DNA of 64,000 bases. It comes from Penicillium oxalicum (taxonomy: Eukaryota > Ascomycota > Eurotiomycetes > Eurotiales > Aspergillaceae). Both the position numbers and the translations under genes were made by a program. The stretch is from the NCBI RefSeq assembly GCF_001723175.1, contig NC_064653.1:2480001-2544000 (forward strand). The letters run 5' to 3'. A model generated the notes under the pieces. That model was not told where the DNA came from and searched no databases. It was given only the letters and a program-made list of their open reading frames with translations. Of this stretch, positions 1 to 13,116 are shown piece by piece; positions within the stretch are counted from its first letter, which is position 1, and every line of letters begins with the position of its first letter.

Positions 1-1206
1 CACCAATAGCTTGCTAATGCTGTGCGTCGAGGGTCAATCTGAAGGACACTCTAAGAGGATTTTGATCCCCACTTAATATCTCCAGCAAAGGCTGCCGAAA
101 GGCTTCGCCAACTCGGCATCTATATCCCTTTTACCCAGGGGAAGAGGAGCGTTCTGTCGATGGGGACAGAGGGGGAATGTTGATTAAATCTAGAGGGGAT
201 GGAATTGTTGCATGGACCAAGAGAAAGTCGAACGAGACAAGCGAGATGACTTTGGACGGAGGACTCACACGCTCCTGTCGAAAAGGATACGACGATGAGC
301 ATGAGAAATTGCATGTGACGTCAGTCCAGTGTGATGATAGAGGCTGACTTGCCGTCGGGGAGAAGACTACTGTGTTTTTTTTCTCTTTCTTTTTGATCAT
401 TGATCGCCTACCGTTCGAGTCACAACATGGAATGACAAGAGTCTGGCCGCCGTCTGTGATCCCGAGGAACATATCCATGGAAGTCCTGTGTTTCACACGG
501 AAAAATCCTCTCCGCAAGCAGGCCAATGCCTGCCGTATCAAAGCCAACCAGGCGAAGCCATCCGGACGCCAAGGCTTCACATATCCGAGACATCGTCGGC
601 TCCTCGGTGGTGACTGGTGGACCCTGAGTCAAAGAAATCTGAAGTTGGAAGTCCCCTTGAGGAAACATGACAGCCGGTCAGCCGCTTGGTTCGCTGAGGA
701 ATCATCATGAAACACGGAGAACGTGAAGAAATTGGCGTTCCGCCAAGACGACCCATTCGACCCACTCACCAGGGGTCGCAATTCCATACATGCTGGGTCC
801 TCGTAGAGGGTCGCCCAAAGTCCGTCCATTCAGTGCGTGTCATCACCAAGCACCTCGTCATGAGGAGTCGAGATCAGTGCGTTGAGGAGCTTGAATTTCT
901 CCGTCTTGCGTCTCAGCAGCGAGGCGACGGACCCGAGATGCAAGACGGAGGACCACTCCGTCTGCTTCATCGAGCATTTTGCGGGGAACAGACCGTAAAA
1001 TGGAACTCCGGATGGCCAGGCCGGTGGATGATTCGGCCTCACAAATGAACCGCCCCGTTTTGGAAGCGCTGTTCAGTTCTCCATCGCCCCTGAAGATGGC
1101 CTCGCTCGGGAGCCAAGAATCAACATAAAAAGGTGTGGGCGTCCCGGAGAGTATTTGGGCTTATTTTCCACACCAAGTTCATATCACCACCTCCTAGAGA
1201 ATCAAA
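1..1206. other. Intergenic region upstream of polygalacturonase
   Basis: No reading frame here looks coding: the open stretches are short, overlap on both strands and match no family I recognise. The last ~100 bases are the putative promoter and leader of the polygalacturonase gene. Confidence 0.5.
1112..1133 (+). promoter_or_regulatory. Putative PacC-type site and TATA-like box of the polygalacturonase gene
   Basis: GCCAAG at 1112-1117 fits the fungal PacC consensus GCCARG. ATAAAAAGG at 1125-1133 is a TATA-like element about 75 bases before the start codon. Ambient-pH control of pectinases is known in Aspergillus; that it applies here is inference from a 6-bp match, which is weak by itself. 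Confidence 0.3.
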
Positions 1207-2625
1207 ATGCCTCAGTTCATCAACCTTCTGACGGTTGGCGCTCTCGCCGCCATGGCCGTTGCGTCGCCTGTCGCCCAGCCAGCAACTGCCGCGACCTCCA
1301 GTCTCGAGGAGCGTGCGAGCTGTACTTTCTCCGGCTCCAAGGGTGCTGCTTCAGCCATGGCGTCCAAGCAGAAGTGCTCAACCATCGTCCTCTCCAATGT
1401 CGCCGTGCCTGCAGGTGTCAAGCTTGATCTGAGCAAGCTAAACGACGGCACTCAGGTACGATTGCTTCCGTTTGTTTTGCAGCGTCTTGGTCCGAGTCCG
1501 GTGCAGGTTAATTAACGGTGACATTATCTAGGTCATCTTTGAGGGCACAACCACCTGGGGTTACAAGGAATGGGAGGGTCCTCTTCTCGATATTGGCGGC
1601 AAGGACATCACTGTCACCGGTGCCAGCGGCGCCAAATTGAACCCCGATGGTGCGCGCTGGTGGGACGGCAAGGGTGGCAATGGCGGTAAAACCAAGCCTA
1701 AGTTCTTCGCTGCCCATAAGTTGACCGGCAAATCTCAAATCAACAATCTTTACATCGAGAACACTCCCGTCCAGGCCGTCAGCATCAACGGCTGCAAGGG
1801 TCTGACTATCAACAAAATGACCATCGACAATCGCGCCGGTGACTCCAAGGGTGGCCACAACACCGATGGTTTCGACATTGGCTCCAGCAGCAACGTCGTC
1901 ATTAATGGTGCTACGGTTTACAACCAGGATGACTGTGTTGCTGTCAACTCTGGAACCGTGAGTTTGCTCTCAAGTTGATGAGAGTTTCCTTTGAATCCAC
2001 ATTATCGCTAACGGCGGGATAGGACATCACCTTCAGCGGCGGTTACTGCTCCGGTGGCCACGGTCTTTCCATTGGCAGTGTCGGCGGTCGTTCGGACAAC
2101 ACCGTTGACAACGTCACCTTCAAGGATTCGACTGTCACCAAGTCCGATAACGGTAAGTTCTCTCTGGACAGCCCGCTGACTCTCAGTCAGAGACAAAAGC
2201 AGAAGACTAACGCGAATGACCCAGGTATCCGTGTCAAGGCTAAATCGGGAACTACTGGAATCATCAAGGGTGTTACTTACTCCGGCATTACTCTCTCTTC
2301 TATCAAGAAGTAAGTCACCTTCCGGTTCACCGTCAAAACCTCCCTGATATGCTCAACGGCTGACAAAACCTCAAGGTACGGTATCCTGATCGAGCAGAAC
2401 TACGACGGTGGCGATCTCCACGGTTCTCCCACCGGCGGTCTCCCTATCAACAACCTCGTCCTTAGCAACATCTCCGGCTCCAACGCTGTCTCTTCCAGCG
2501 GCCACGATGTTGCGATTGTCTGCGCCAGCGGTGCTTGCAACAACTGGACCTGGAACAAGGTCAGCGTCAGTGGTGGCAAGACTTACGGCAGCTGCAAGAA
2601 TGTCCCCAGCGTGGCTAGCTGCTAG
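1207..2625 (+). CDS. Endopolygalacturonase (glycoside hydrolase family 28), secreted
   Basis: Hydrolyses alpha-1,4 linkages in the polygalacturonan of pectin outside the cell. Five exons (1207-1455, 1532-1957, 2023-2152, 2225-2309, 2376-2625) give 379 residues, a normal fungal endo-PG length. The N-terminus [20 protein letters not shown] is a signal peptide, followed by a short propeptide ending near LEER before mature ASCTFSG. All four GH28 active-site motifs are visible: NTDGFD, QDDC, GHG and RVK (the usual RIK position). Cysteines near the C-terminus (CASGAC, SCK...ASC) match the family disulfides. The start is the first ATG after a TATA-like element and puts the signal peptide first. Substrate class is established by family; whether the enzyme is endo- or exo-acting is inferred from length and sequence style. 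Confidence 0.95.
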
Positions 2626-4092
2626 AGCGCTTGACTTTCGCATTTTCTGAGAGTAGACAGGCAATTTTAGTGATCCATCAGCCGCCTCTCATCTTGTATA
2701 TTAGCAATATTCTGCCTGATCTCATCTGTGATTTGCTTCTGGGCAGCTACTTCATTTGGTTGAATTACAGGTAGCCAGAGCGTTGATCGACTTTCTGGTC
2801 CACTGAGACCTTGCATTTCATCTATAATTCAAAGAGGTTTAAGTTGTTCATTACGTTTCGATCAAGACTATCTCTGGATTTACGAATTTATCAGAATCAA
2901 GAATGACCTTCTAGGCCGCGCTAACGGGAAAAACCCGCCATGTCGGAGGTCATGCTGGAACCCTCTCCTCCATTTGCAAAAAATCACCTAAAGTTTGGAC
3001 TTTTCCTGGAGCCCGATGTAAGCATTTTACTGCAGCCTCACCTCCCTCAAGAGGTTACGTGGGTAGTTGGTACCTAGCAGGATACCCCCTACCAGTGATG
3101 TGAGTTCCATGAATCGTGAACCAGGCGGAATCTTAGCTGAATTTCAGGATGGGATAATGATCGCGTCACACTACTTACAAGGCTGTAAGGGAGGAATCCT
3201 AGGATCGAATCTCAGAGAGACTGGTAGCCGTGGGACTGACCGACGGGACGAGGACACAAACTATCGGAGGTTTCGATTCGCATGAACGCTCCAAGCAAAT
3301 ACATGTCATCCATCGGCGCTCCGACCTCGATACGTTTGATATTGGAGCACATGGGTGTTCTACGAAGTATTAAAAAAAAGTCACTCCAGATCCTAGGGTA
3401 AGGGCTGATAATCAAATGCAACACATTTTTCAGGCAACGAGGTTGAGCGTTTCTCACTTCCCGAGCCTTCGGTCTCACCGAAGATGATACATAAATCCGC
3501 CTCTATCGCTCATCAAGTCATAGAAAGCTTTTGAAAAACCTAATCCTCAACCCACTGTACAAATCAAAACAAAATCTCTGAGTACACCAAGTTGCCACTC
3601 GAGAAGAAGTCCTATCTCCAAACGACCAGACCCGAGATGATCGGAGACTTGCATGACAAAAGCTTCCGCAAGCGGGTCAAAAATCATGATTGTGAAACCA
3701 CGATTCCTGATGCACAAGACCAGAGTAGTGGGCGGATGGACGATGATAGGGTGGAGAGTACCGATCAATCTTTGGCTATGAAAGAAAGTCGAGAAGCAAG
3801 ACACGGCCGAGACCTCAGTCGCCCGGTGCTGACGATCTTTTTCGGCTCGCTTTATCGATATCCACCACCCCCACCATCGTCGCCATCGCCAAACAAGTCA
3901 CCAAATTCCCCTTGAAGGCCCCTGGCGTGGCAAAGAAGCCTTCTATCCCGAGAAGCAAAGGCTCGTCTCAGATCGTGAAACGCCATTCGCCAACCAAATG
4001 CCACCATGAAGCGTCGATAGCGCCGTCGCCGCCCACAAGCACGCCGGTCCTGATGGTGACAGCGGCGCAGAAGATTGCCAGTAATGCCCTCT
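2626..4092. other. Intergenic region between convergent polygalacturonase and RLI1
   Basis: Holds the 3' flanks of two convergent genes. Open frames in both directions are short and low-complexity, with no recognisable product, and no tRNA fold was seen. Confidence 0.5.
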
Positions 4093-6310
4093 TCAGTTCT
4101 CTTCCTCCAGGAAATAGTAGTTGCCCGCGAGCTTCTGCTCCTGGTCCATCTGACTGTTGTACTTGTTGATACGAGGGCGGTAGCTGTTGGGGTCCCGACG
4201 GAAGGTGACATCAAGGTTCTTCAAGAACTTGTTGCAGCCAGTGACGAGAGACTCGGGGGCATTGGCGTGAGCATCCACTGAAGGCTTTCCATCGAACACA
4301 ATGACACGGTCGGCAAGGTAAGTCGCCATGATGAAATCGTGCTCAACAATGAAGGCCGTCTTCTTGGTGTGCATGATGAAACGCTTGATGACTCGAGCGG
4401 CAACAATACGCTGTTCGGAATCGAGATAGGCGGACGGCTCGTCAATGAGGTAAATGTCAGCGGGCATACCCAGAGCAAGCACAATTGCGACACGCTGCAG
4501 TTCACCACCAGACAGGTTCTGCACCTCCTGGTCAATGAAATCGTCAATCTTGAGCGGCTTGTAGACATCGGTCTGGAATTGCGGGGAAAGGAAAGCCGCC
4601 TTAATACGCTTGAAGAATAGCTGGCGCACGGTACCCTGGAACTTGGGGGTGATCTTCTGGGGCTTCATGCTGATGTTCATCTTGGGTACCGAGCGGTTCC
4701 CGTCAGGCTTCTCGGCGCCAGCCAGCATCTTACAGAAGGTGGTTTTTCCGGTTCCGTTCTCACCCATCATGACAATGATCTCGGAGTCGGTGAATTGACC
4801 AGTCTCAACCTTCAGGTGGAAGTTGCCAAGGGTCTTTTCCATAGAGGGATAACTATAGGCGTGCGCCTTGTCCGCGATGAAGTCATCACCAGCCTCGGTC
4901 AAGCGGAAGGTCAGGGACTCTTCACGGAATCGCAAGTTCTCAGTTGGAATGTGACCGTCGAGGAAGATGTTGATACCCTCTCGCACGGAAGAAGGAAGGG
5001 TCACGACACCGTAAACAGCGGGACGACCGTAAAGCACGCAAATGAAATCAGAGAGATAGTCGAGAACCGAAAGATCGTGCTCGACCACGATGACGTAGTC
5101 GTCCGGGCGAAGGAGGCCGCGAATAGTGCGGGCAGCGGCCAAACGCTGCTTAACATCAAGGTAGGATGACGGCTCGTCGAACATGTACCTGTGAGCTAGA
5201 TTAGGAGACATGCCTCTGTTTTTAGGAGATTGTACATGACTTACACGTCGGCCTTCTGCACACAGACCAAACCAATGGCGAAACGCTGCAGCTCACCACC
5301 AGAGAGATGCCCAATGTCACGATCAGCGACCTGGTTGAGCTCTGCGATATCAATTTGTCAATGCAAAGTTCATCGACTATACTTTATAGAGAGAAATGAG
5401 GGGGTCACACACCCAGAACGTCCATAATCTCTTGCATGTTGTCGAGTGAGACACGGGCTTGGATGAGGTCCTTCACACCCTGGACGGGTCCCTTGACCGC
5501 ACGGGGAATCTGATCAACATACTGAGGCTTCACGACAGCCTTCAAGTTGTCTTCCAGAACCTTGGTGAAGTAGTCTTGCAGGAGAGGTGTCAGTCTAGGT
5601 TTCGCTTTCCGCAATCATGATGTGGGAATCGGCTCACTTTGCAGCTCGGATCCGCGGAAGTACTTCAGGATCTCCTCCCAATCAGGGGGGTTGTCATAGC
5701 GACCCAAGTTCGGCTTCAGCTTGCCACTGAGAATTTTGAGTGCTGTACTCTTGCCAATACCGTTGGTTCCAACAAGACCGAGGACTTGGCCGGGACGGGG
5801 CATAGGCAGACGGTGGAGCTTGAAACTGTTGGCAGAGTAGCGATGGGTGACCTGGCTCTCCAGGTTGGTGGGCAAGTTGATGATGTTGATGGCGCCGAAT
5901 GGGCATTTCTTCGGGCAAATACCGCAACCGATGCAAAGGCTTTCCGAGATGAAGGCGATCTTCGAGTCGGAGGTAACCTCAATGCAAAGCTTGCCTGTGC
6001 GAACCACAGGACAAGACTTCTTGCATTCTTGGCGACATTTCTGTTGCAATCCTAGTCAGTTCCTGTGATTTTCGATTCTGGCGTATGTGCCTTCTCATAC
6101 CTTGGGTTTACACTATGATTCCGAGCATTGCGGTGTCAGTAAATCATAAATGATATCTGCGATGTGGGAGAGGTGCATCTAGCGGGTGGTTTTCAGGCGC
6201 ACCTTGTCGCTGTTCACGATCGCGATACTAAAATCGAGTCCGAAGTTAGTTTTGCGCAGACTTTTCTTTCAGAACTTGGGGTTTAGGTACCGAGTAAGCT
6301 TGTCAGACAT
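4093..6310 (-). CDS. RLI1: ABCE1/Rli1 ribosome-recycling ATPase with N-terminal Fe-S domain
   Basis: Soluble ABC-E ATPase that splits terminated ribosomes and works with eRF1 and initiation factors in the cytosol. Seven exons read by eye: 6310-6291, 6227-6203, 6112-6101, 6040-5638, 5574-5413, 5341-5245, 5188-4093, giving 604 residues (yeast Rli1 is 608). The two-cluster ferredoxin-like domain has Cys16, 21, 25, 29, 55, 58, 61 and 65. NBD1 has Walker [10 protein letters not shown] (about 110-118), signature LSGGELQR and Walker [14 protein letters not shown]2 has [17 protein letters not shown] and [14 protein letters not shown]. The hinge and C-terminus are typical. The 5' end is unusual: exons of 20, 25 and 12 nt, the last encoding only C-K-P-K. 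The start at MSDKLTR matches the family's N-terminus. It is divergent from CHD1. Confidence 0.97.
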
Positions 6311-7037
6311 GTCGGCGACGTTGGATGTCGATCAACCACGATCGGTATCGAAGGAAGGTATCAAGTTTTGACAGTATCGACTTTCAAGTCAGGGAGCCGG
6401 CAGAATGGGCAAGGAAAAAACTGCGCAGAGAGATGTATTCGGCCGCGACGTAGACCAAGCTTCTGCGCAGACTCAAACAGGTAGAAATGCCTGAAACAAC
6501 ATTCACGACAAAGAGGAGGGGCAGAATCAAATGCTTTCTTTCTCGTTGTGGGCTGTGATGCCTGAGGCTTCAATAGCGGGATGTCTTTCCTCGTAGCTGG
6601 ACCTCGACCGCCTTGAACTGGGCGCGATTCTTATTTCACATGACGTTGATTGGGTGAATCACTTGAGACCCGGAAGAACTTTTCTGCCGGTCACTGCCTT
6701 GCAAGGTAGCAGCGTAGCCAGTTCTGGGGAATGGTCACGGGATCGTCACCTTCTGCCTGGCTGCCTGACTGCCTGCTTGCCTGGCGCGGGAAGCGAAGGC
6801 TCCAGTCCTCTTCGGGACTGGTGCCTTTAACGTTGATGCCTGAGTACCGAGGCCACAGAGCCGATCCTCTGCATACCTCACCAAACCAATCCGCATCGAC
6901 CTTCATATCCCCCAACTCTTTCTCCCTCACTCGTCTTGACCTCCCACGTTCGCACCGTTCACACTACAGCTCTCCACTCAACATTCTTTTCTCACACTCA
7001 TACCTAAGACTACCCTATTGCGCGGGGTCACCGCGCT
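6311..7037. other. Divergent intergenic region RLI1/CHD1
   Basis: Shared upstream region. The half near CHD1 (about 6890-7010) is pyrimidine-rich on the plus strand (runs of CTC, TCC and CTTTCTCC), typical of fungal core promoters and leaders. No coding frame is supported. Confidence 0.5.
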
Positions 7038-10000
7038 ATGGAGTGTAAGTTTTTTTTCTGATTTCGCAAAGCGCGGGCGTGTTACTCGACCGGGCTGCCC
7101 GCGTACTTCTCCGCGTCGCTCGACCCACAGTCAGAGTGACTGATTTCCACTTCGATCCTCGAGATCGAGATAATGCTTGACTGGTTCGGCATTCTTTGGA
7201 ATCACCTCATCTTCTGTCAGTGGGTTGTCGTCGTCAAACCCCCTGTGGTTGCTGCCCCAAGGTTCCCTCACGCTCATCCCACTCCGTCATCAAAAACACT
7301 CTGAACATCATCAGTTATGACATGTTGCCCGTCTCCACCGGCGTGAAGCTCAATTGCTTTGTAATTTGGGTCGCATGTTATGGCTGAATGTTGTGACGCG
7401 TCTGCTGTCGCCTTCAGCCGTTGTCTTCAAGCTTCCAACGCTGACTGTTCTTCTCGCGACAGCCTCCAGCATGGTGATCCCATCGGGTCAAGAACCATTT
7501 ACCTCATCGTCTATGCCAAATGGCTATTCTCATACCTCTGTTGATGCAGACTCCCCTTCCGAACCCGAAACCACCACAGAGAAGAACCTTCATCCCTCCC
7601 AATCGTTCGACTCCCATCCCCCACTGGAGTCTTCACCCGAACCTGATGCTGCAGACGACTCGTACGAGGCTGATTCTCCGGCATCTGACCCTGAAGATGA
7701 TGAAGCTGGAGAGGAGAACAGTGGTGAGGACTTCGTTCAGTCCAGCCGAGAAAACTCTTCATCTCCAGAACCAAGTCGCGGTGTCAAGCGAAAATCATCG
7801 CCGCTTGACGAAGTCGAATTTATGCGACAAAACCCAGACCTCTATGGCTTGCGCCGAAGTGGTCGCGCGCGTCAGACTCGCCCCGTCGTCGACTCGTCAG
7901 ATTCCGAATCTGATGCTGTCACCCAACGCTCCAAGCGCCGGCGCAAGGAGCCCTCGCAACAGCCTTCGAAGGCCTCACGGTCATCTACCAGCTCCTCCTT
8001 CTCAGAAACTGAAAGTGATGAGTACGGTGGTAAAGGTGCTCGAGCAACCAAGGCACGTCGACGTCGCCTTAAGCAAGCTGCGAGCAATGAGCCATCCTAT
8101 GCTGAGGTTCGGTTCTCTACACGTAACGCATCGAAGGTTTCCAACTACAATGAGGACGACGACGATGAGATCTTCCAAGAGGATCCAGACAGCCTCATGG
8201 ATAATTACTGGGCACAGCCTTATGTTGAGGACACCCGCCCAGCAGTTGATGTCGTGTTGAATCATCGATTGAAAGACGGGGTAGATCCAAAGAACCCCGA
8301 CGTTGATCGCCAAGACTTCGAATTTTACATCAAGTGGCAGGATAAGTCTCATGTTCATGCGACGTGGGAGTCAAATGAGTCTCTCGCAAATTACCGTAGC
8401 ACGCGTCGTGTTGATAATTATGTCCGCAAAGTGCTTAACGAGGAGCTCCGTCTTCTGCATGACCCTGACGCGCCGCCAGAGGATCGAGAAAAGTGGAATC
8501 TCGATCGCGAACGAGACGTCGAGGCCATTGAGGATTACAAACGCGTCGAACGAGTCATCGGCGTGCGGGAAGGCGAGGACGGTACTACTGAGTATCTTGT
8601 CAAGTGGAAACGACTTTTCTACGACTCATGCACATGGGAGGCCGAGGATCTAGTGAGCGACATTGCGCAGACCGAGATCGACCGCTACATTGACCGATCA
8701 TCCCGTGTCCCTGTTTCTGATAAAAACGAGTCCAACCCAGCGACACGTCGCCCCTTCGAGCGTATCCAGTCATCCCCCGATTTCTTGCAAAACGGTGAAC
8801 TCAAAGACTTCCAGATTAAGGGTCTTAATTTTTTGGCCTTCAACTGGGTCAAGGATCGAAACGTGGTGTTGGCTGATGAGATGGGTCTGGGGAAAACAGT
8901 GCAGACAGTTTCTTTCATCAATTGGCTCCGACACGTTCGGCGGCAACAAGGCCCGTTCATTGTGATTGTTCCGCTGTCGACCATGCCGGCGTGGGCTGAC
9001 ACTTTTGACAACTGGACGCCTGACCTCAACTACGTAGTATACAACGGCAGCGAGAAGGCGCGCTCTGTGCTGCGTGACTACGAGTTGATGGTGGACGGGA
9101 ACCCCAAGCGACCAAAGTTCCACGTCCTCCTCACGACATACGAGTACGCGATGAATGATTCCCCCTTCCTTGGCCAATTCAAATGGCAATTCATGGCTGT
9201 GGACGAAGCGCATCGTCTAAAGAACAGAGATTCGCAGCTCTACGTCAAGCTCAACGAATGGAAGTGTCAAGCAAAGCTGCTCATCACCGGTACTCCCATT
9301 CAGAACAACCTTGCCGAGCTCTCTGCCCTGATGGACTTCCTCAATCCTGGCATGGTTCATGTTGATGTAGACATGGATCTCAATTCGGAGCACGCATCGC
9401 AAAAGTTGGCCGAATTGACAGAAGCTATTCAGCCTTTCATGCTTCGACGCACAAAGTCGAAAGTAGAATCGGATCTTCCCCCAAAAACAGAGAAGATCAT
9501 TCGAGTCGAGCTGTCTGACGTTCAGTTGGAGTACTACAAGAACATCCTGACGAAGAACTATGCCGCCCTCAACGATGGGGCGAAAGGTATGAAGCAGTCG
9601 CTGCTGAACATCATGATGGAGCTCAAGAAAGCTAGTAATCATCCGTTCATGTTCCCCAACGCGGAGGCAAAAATCCTCGAAGGCAGTTCGCGCCGTGAGG
9701 ATATTCTACGTGCCATGATCACCAGTAGCGGCAAGATGATGCTTTTGGATCAACTGCTCCGCAAGCTCAAGAATGACGGTCATCGCGTTCTCATTTTCTG
9801 TCAGATGGTCGGCATGCTCAATATTTTGAGCGAGTACATGGAATACCGTGGGTACAAATACCAGCGCCTGGACGGAACCATTCCTTCTGCTGCTCGTCGA
9901 CTGGCTATCGAACACTACAATGCGCCAGACAGCACTGACTTCGCCTTTCTCCTATCCACACGGGCCGGTGGTCTGGGTATCAATCTGATGACGGCTGACA

Positions 10001-12042
10001 CGGTTGTCCTCTTTGATTCCGACTGGAACCCTCAAGCGGATTTGCAAGCCATGGCTCGAGCGCACCGAATTGGGCAAACAAGACCGGTCAGCGTCTACCG
10101 TCTCGTATCAAAAGATACCATCGAGGAGGAGGTTATCGAAAGAGCTCGCAACAAGCTCATGCTTGAATTTATCACAATTCAGCGTGGTGTGACCGACAAA
10201 GAGGCCACAGAAATGCAGAACAAGATGGCTCGCGTGGCTAGCGAACCCAACTCTACCGAGGATATCTCGCGTATTCTCAAGCGACGCGGTCAGCGGATGT
10301 TCGAGCAGACGGATAATCAGAAGAAGCTTGAGCAGCTAGACATTGATTCAGTTCTCGCTAATGCAGAGCTTCATCATACCGAACAGGAGGAGTCCATTCA
10401 GGCGGACGGTGGTGAGGAGTTCTTGAAGGCTTTCGACTTCGTTGACATCAAGGTGGATGACCTCTCTTGGGATGATATCATTCCTCAGGACCAGTTGGCA
10501 GAAATCAAAGCCGAAGAGAAGCGAAAGGCGGACGAGAGGTATCTCGCAGAAGTCATCGAGGAAAACCGGCCCCGGAAGCGCCACGCACCAGCTGATTCAA
10601 CAGAGACTCGTGGTGAGCGTCAAGCCAAACGCCAAGCAAGGGCCCAGGTCGCGATTGAGGACGATGATGACGACGATGACGACAACAGCTCGCTCGATCC
10701 GAAGCGCCCACTAGAAGAGAAGGAATACCGCTCTCTCTCGCGCGCATTCTTACGCTACGGCGACTGGGAAGACTGTGAGGAACTTATCGTTGAGGACGCA
10801 CGCCTACAAAACCGCGACCGGGAGACTGTCCACGCTGCTCTGCGTGAGATTACAGACAAGGCCGCCAAACTAGTTCAAGAGAACTTGGCCCAGATGGACG
10901 CCATCAAAAAGTCTGGCAAGAACTTGACGAAGAAAGAACAAAAGGCAGTCTTGTTTGACCACCACGGTGTCAAACGCCTGAACGCTTGGACCATCGTCGA
11001 CCGACCCCCCGACATGCGTCTCGTGCGTAAGATCACAAGTTCTTTGCCGGACTTTAAGACGTTCCGCCTCCCAGAAGCCACTAAGCTTGCCGACTACAGC
11101 TGCTCCTGGGGTGCCCGTGAGGATGGTATGCTTCTCGTTGGAATCGCGCGTCACGGGTTCGGAGCGTGGGCCCAAATTCGCGACGATACCGATCTTGGTC
11201 TTGGCGATAAGTTCTTCCTCGAGGAGCATCGCGTCGAGAGGAAGACCCAGCGTGCCCAGGGAGAAGAGAAGACCACCAAGTCGCCTGGAGCTGTCCATCT
11301 TGTGCGACGTGCGGAATATCTGCTCTCTGTGATGAGGAACAAGCACAGCAATGGGAGCAACGTCAATGCGAGAAGAGCCGTGGAGAACCACCACCGAAAC
11401 AACAAGCGCTCGTCAAGAGTCGGAAGTGGTAGTGTCTCCGCATCTCCCGCCCCACCTGCTCGCAGAGGTCATCGTGAGGTTGATCGCTCACGACCTCGTT
11501 CCTTCACTCACGGAAGCCGTGACTCTGGTGAGCGTCACCACACACCCGGCCATGATCGCCCCAGGCCAGGCCAGGATAGTGAGCGTTCGCGCCACCGTCC
11601 ATCAGACGCCACCAGCGACGAAGTCCGCCGGCGCCGAAGCCATGAAAATGGCGGCTCCAGCAAGGAGGACATTGCCAAGTCTTTCTTCCGCCCGATCCTG
11701 CCGAACCTCAGGCAGGTCTCCATGATCACGGCCAAGAACTATCCCAACAAGCACGAGCGTGCGCTCAAGCTTCGCAGTACAATTGTGAAGATTGGGAAGT
11801 TTATCCGCGGCACACTGGAAGGCGAGCAGTCCATGCCTTCCCTTGAACGACGTCTGTGGTAAGTCTTACAATTTCGTTTTCTACTGAAGTGGGAGCACTT
11901 GAACTAACAAGAATCTAGGGACTATGTTTCCGCCAACTATTGGCCCAATAAGGAGGCCAGCGGAACGAAGCTCCAGCAGATGTTCGACAAGGTCATGGAC
12001 GCTGGCAAGGCGGAGAAGGAGAAGTCCTCGAACGGCTCATGA
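7038..12042 (+). CDS. CHD1: CHD1-type chromodomain helicase, ATP-dependent nucleosome spacing remodeller
   Basis: Nuclear SNF2-family ATPase that spaces nucleosomes over transcribed genes. The N-terminus is acidic and Ser-rich. Tandem chromodomains lie at about 260-325 and 360-415. SNF2 motif I DEMGLGKT has Lys480 and motif II DEAH is at 583-586; helicase C ends with ARAHRIGQ. A SANT/SLIDE-like DNA-binding region is followed by the CHD1 helical C-terminal domain (DUF4208) with LPNLRQVSMITAKNYPN. The 3' intron (11859-11918) joins LERRLW to DYVSANYWPN. I start at 7038 because ATGGAGT is followed by a consensus GTAAGT donor, and an in-frame acceptor at 7461-7462 is preceded by a CTGAC branch site at 7441; this gives 1,508 residues. 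The alternative is ATG 7471 without the first exon (1,503 residues). Yeast Chd1 is 1,468. Confidence 0.95.
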
Positions 12043-13116
12043 TCGGACGTTTGAAGATCATGAACCGTTCCGTCAGCTTTGGTCAAGCTGACAAGAACCC
12101 CACGGTCGTAAGTGATGACACGACCTGCTTAAATGTTCGAGTAAGCATTTCTGGCCAAAAAATGAAGTGCATGATTCCGGGTCTTCGCAATGACCTGTTT
12201 GATTTACCAGTATATAAGGTTGCGAGGAGTTGCATGGCATTGCGAAGGCGTCGTTGGGTTGGGTTGCGTTTCGTGTAACCAAAAATGCTTACACTGTGCG
12301 ATTATGAGATTTCTGATCTGATTTCGTTTCATTTGGGCATGATCAGAAATACCAAGCATAATAACGATACCATTCACTCGCAACCTTCTTCTGATCTTTG
12401 TAAAACTCACTTCACTCCCCATATCATCTCTGATCACTACTCGTCTTTCATTGAGGGTTGACTGCGTAATGAGAAATTTGCCGGTGCAATATGATACAAT
12501 TTTGTCCATTCGTAGGTCCGAGGTCCATATTTTCTCTTGGGTACAGGTATCCGGCGACATCCATAATGATGCACTTTTTTTTTTGAAATATGGCCCACCT
12601 AGGAAGACAGTCCATCACATAAAAAACAGCAGGTCCATGCAATCCCCATTCAGTGGCGGTCTCTGCCTCCTTAAAAGCGAAAAATTTATCTAGTTACGGG
12701 GCATTTTGGAGAATAACTGTCCGTCGAGAACCGAATGACTTGATCTAAGGGAATTTTTGGTGTCTATATGCCTCACCTCATGATATCATTGTCTTCTGGG
12801 CAGGACACAAACCTAAAGGGCCGTGCGCAATAGCTCCCGTCTTGGGGATCTATTGTTTGAAAAGGATGGATTTACATGGCCGATGACTGTAGATTAAAAG
12901 TCCAGACCTCGAAAATTGGATTATGGAAGAACCAATGGTTCACCAGGGCTAGCAACAAGAATATCTTTTCGTACAAATGCCAGTTCCCGTTTCCCTGTTG
13001 CAGTCCGGTTCCCGATATAAAGTGAGAATACCCCCCAGGGTTTCCAAACGCCCATCGCGCCGTATAAGTATTAAAGGAGGTAAAAGGGGAAAAGATCACT
13101 GCGCGTCGCTAGAGGA
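12043..13116. other. Intergenic region, CHD1 3' flank to C2H2 gene 3' flank
   Basis: Convergent 3' regions. It is AT-leaning with T- and A-runs; open frames on either strand are under 120 codons and overlap one another. Nothing further is visible. Confidence 0.5.

Noticed and set aside
3181..3230. Possible tRNA T-arm (GGATCGAATCT)
   Set aside because: No matching acceptor stem, D-arm or anticodon arm can be drawn around it.
7520..8260. 246-codon plus-strand frame inside CHD1
   Set aside because: Shadow of the CHD1 coding sequence in another frame, Arg/Ser/Thr-rich.
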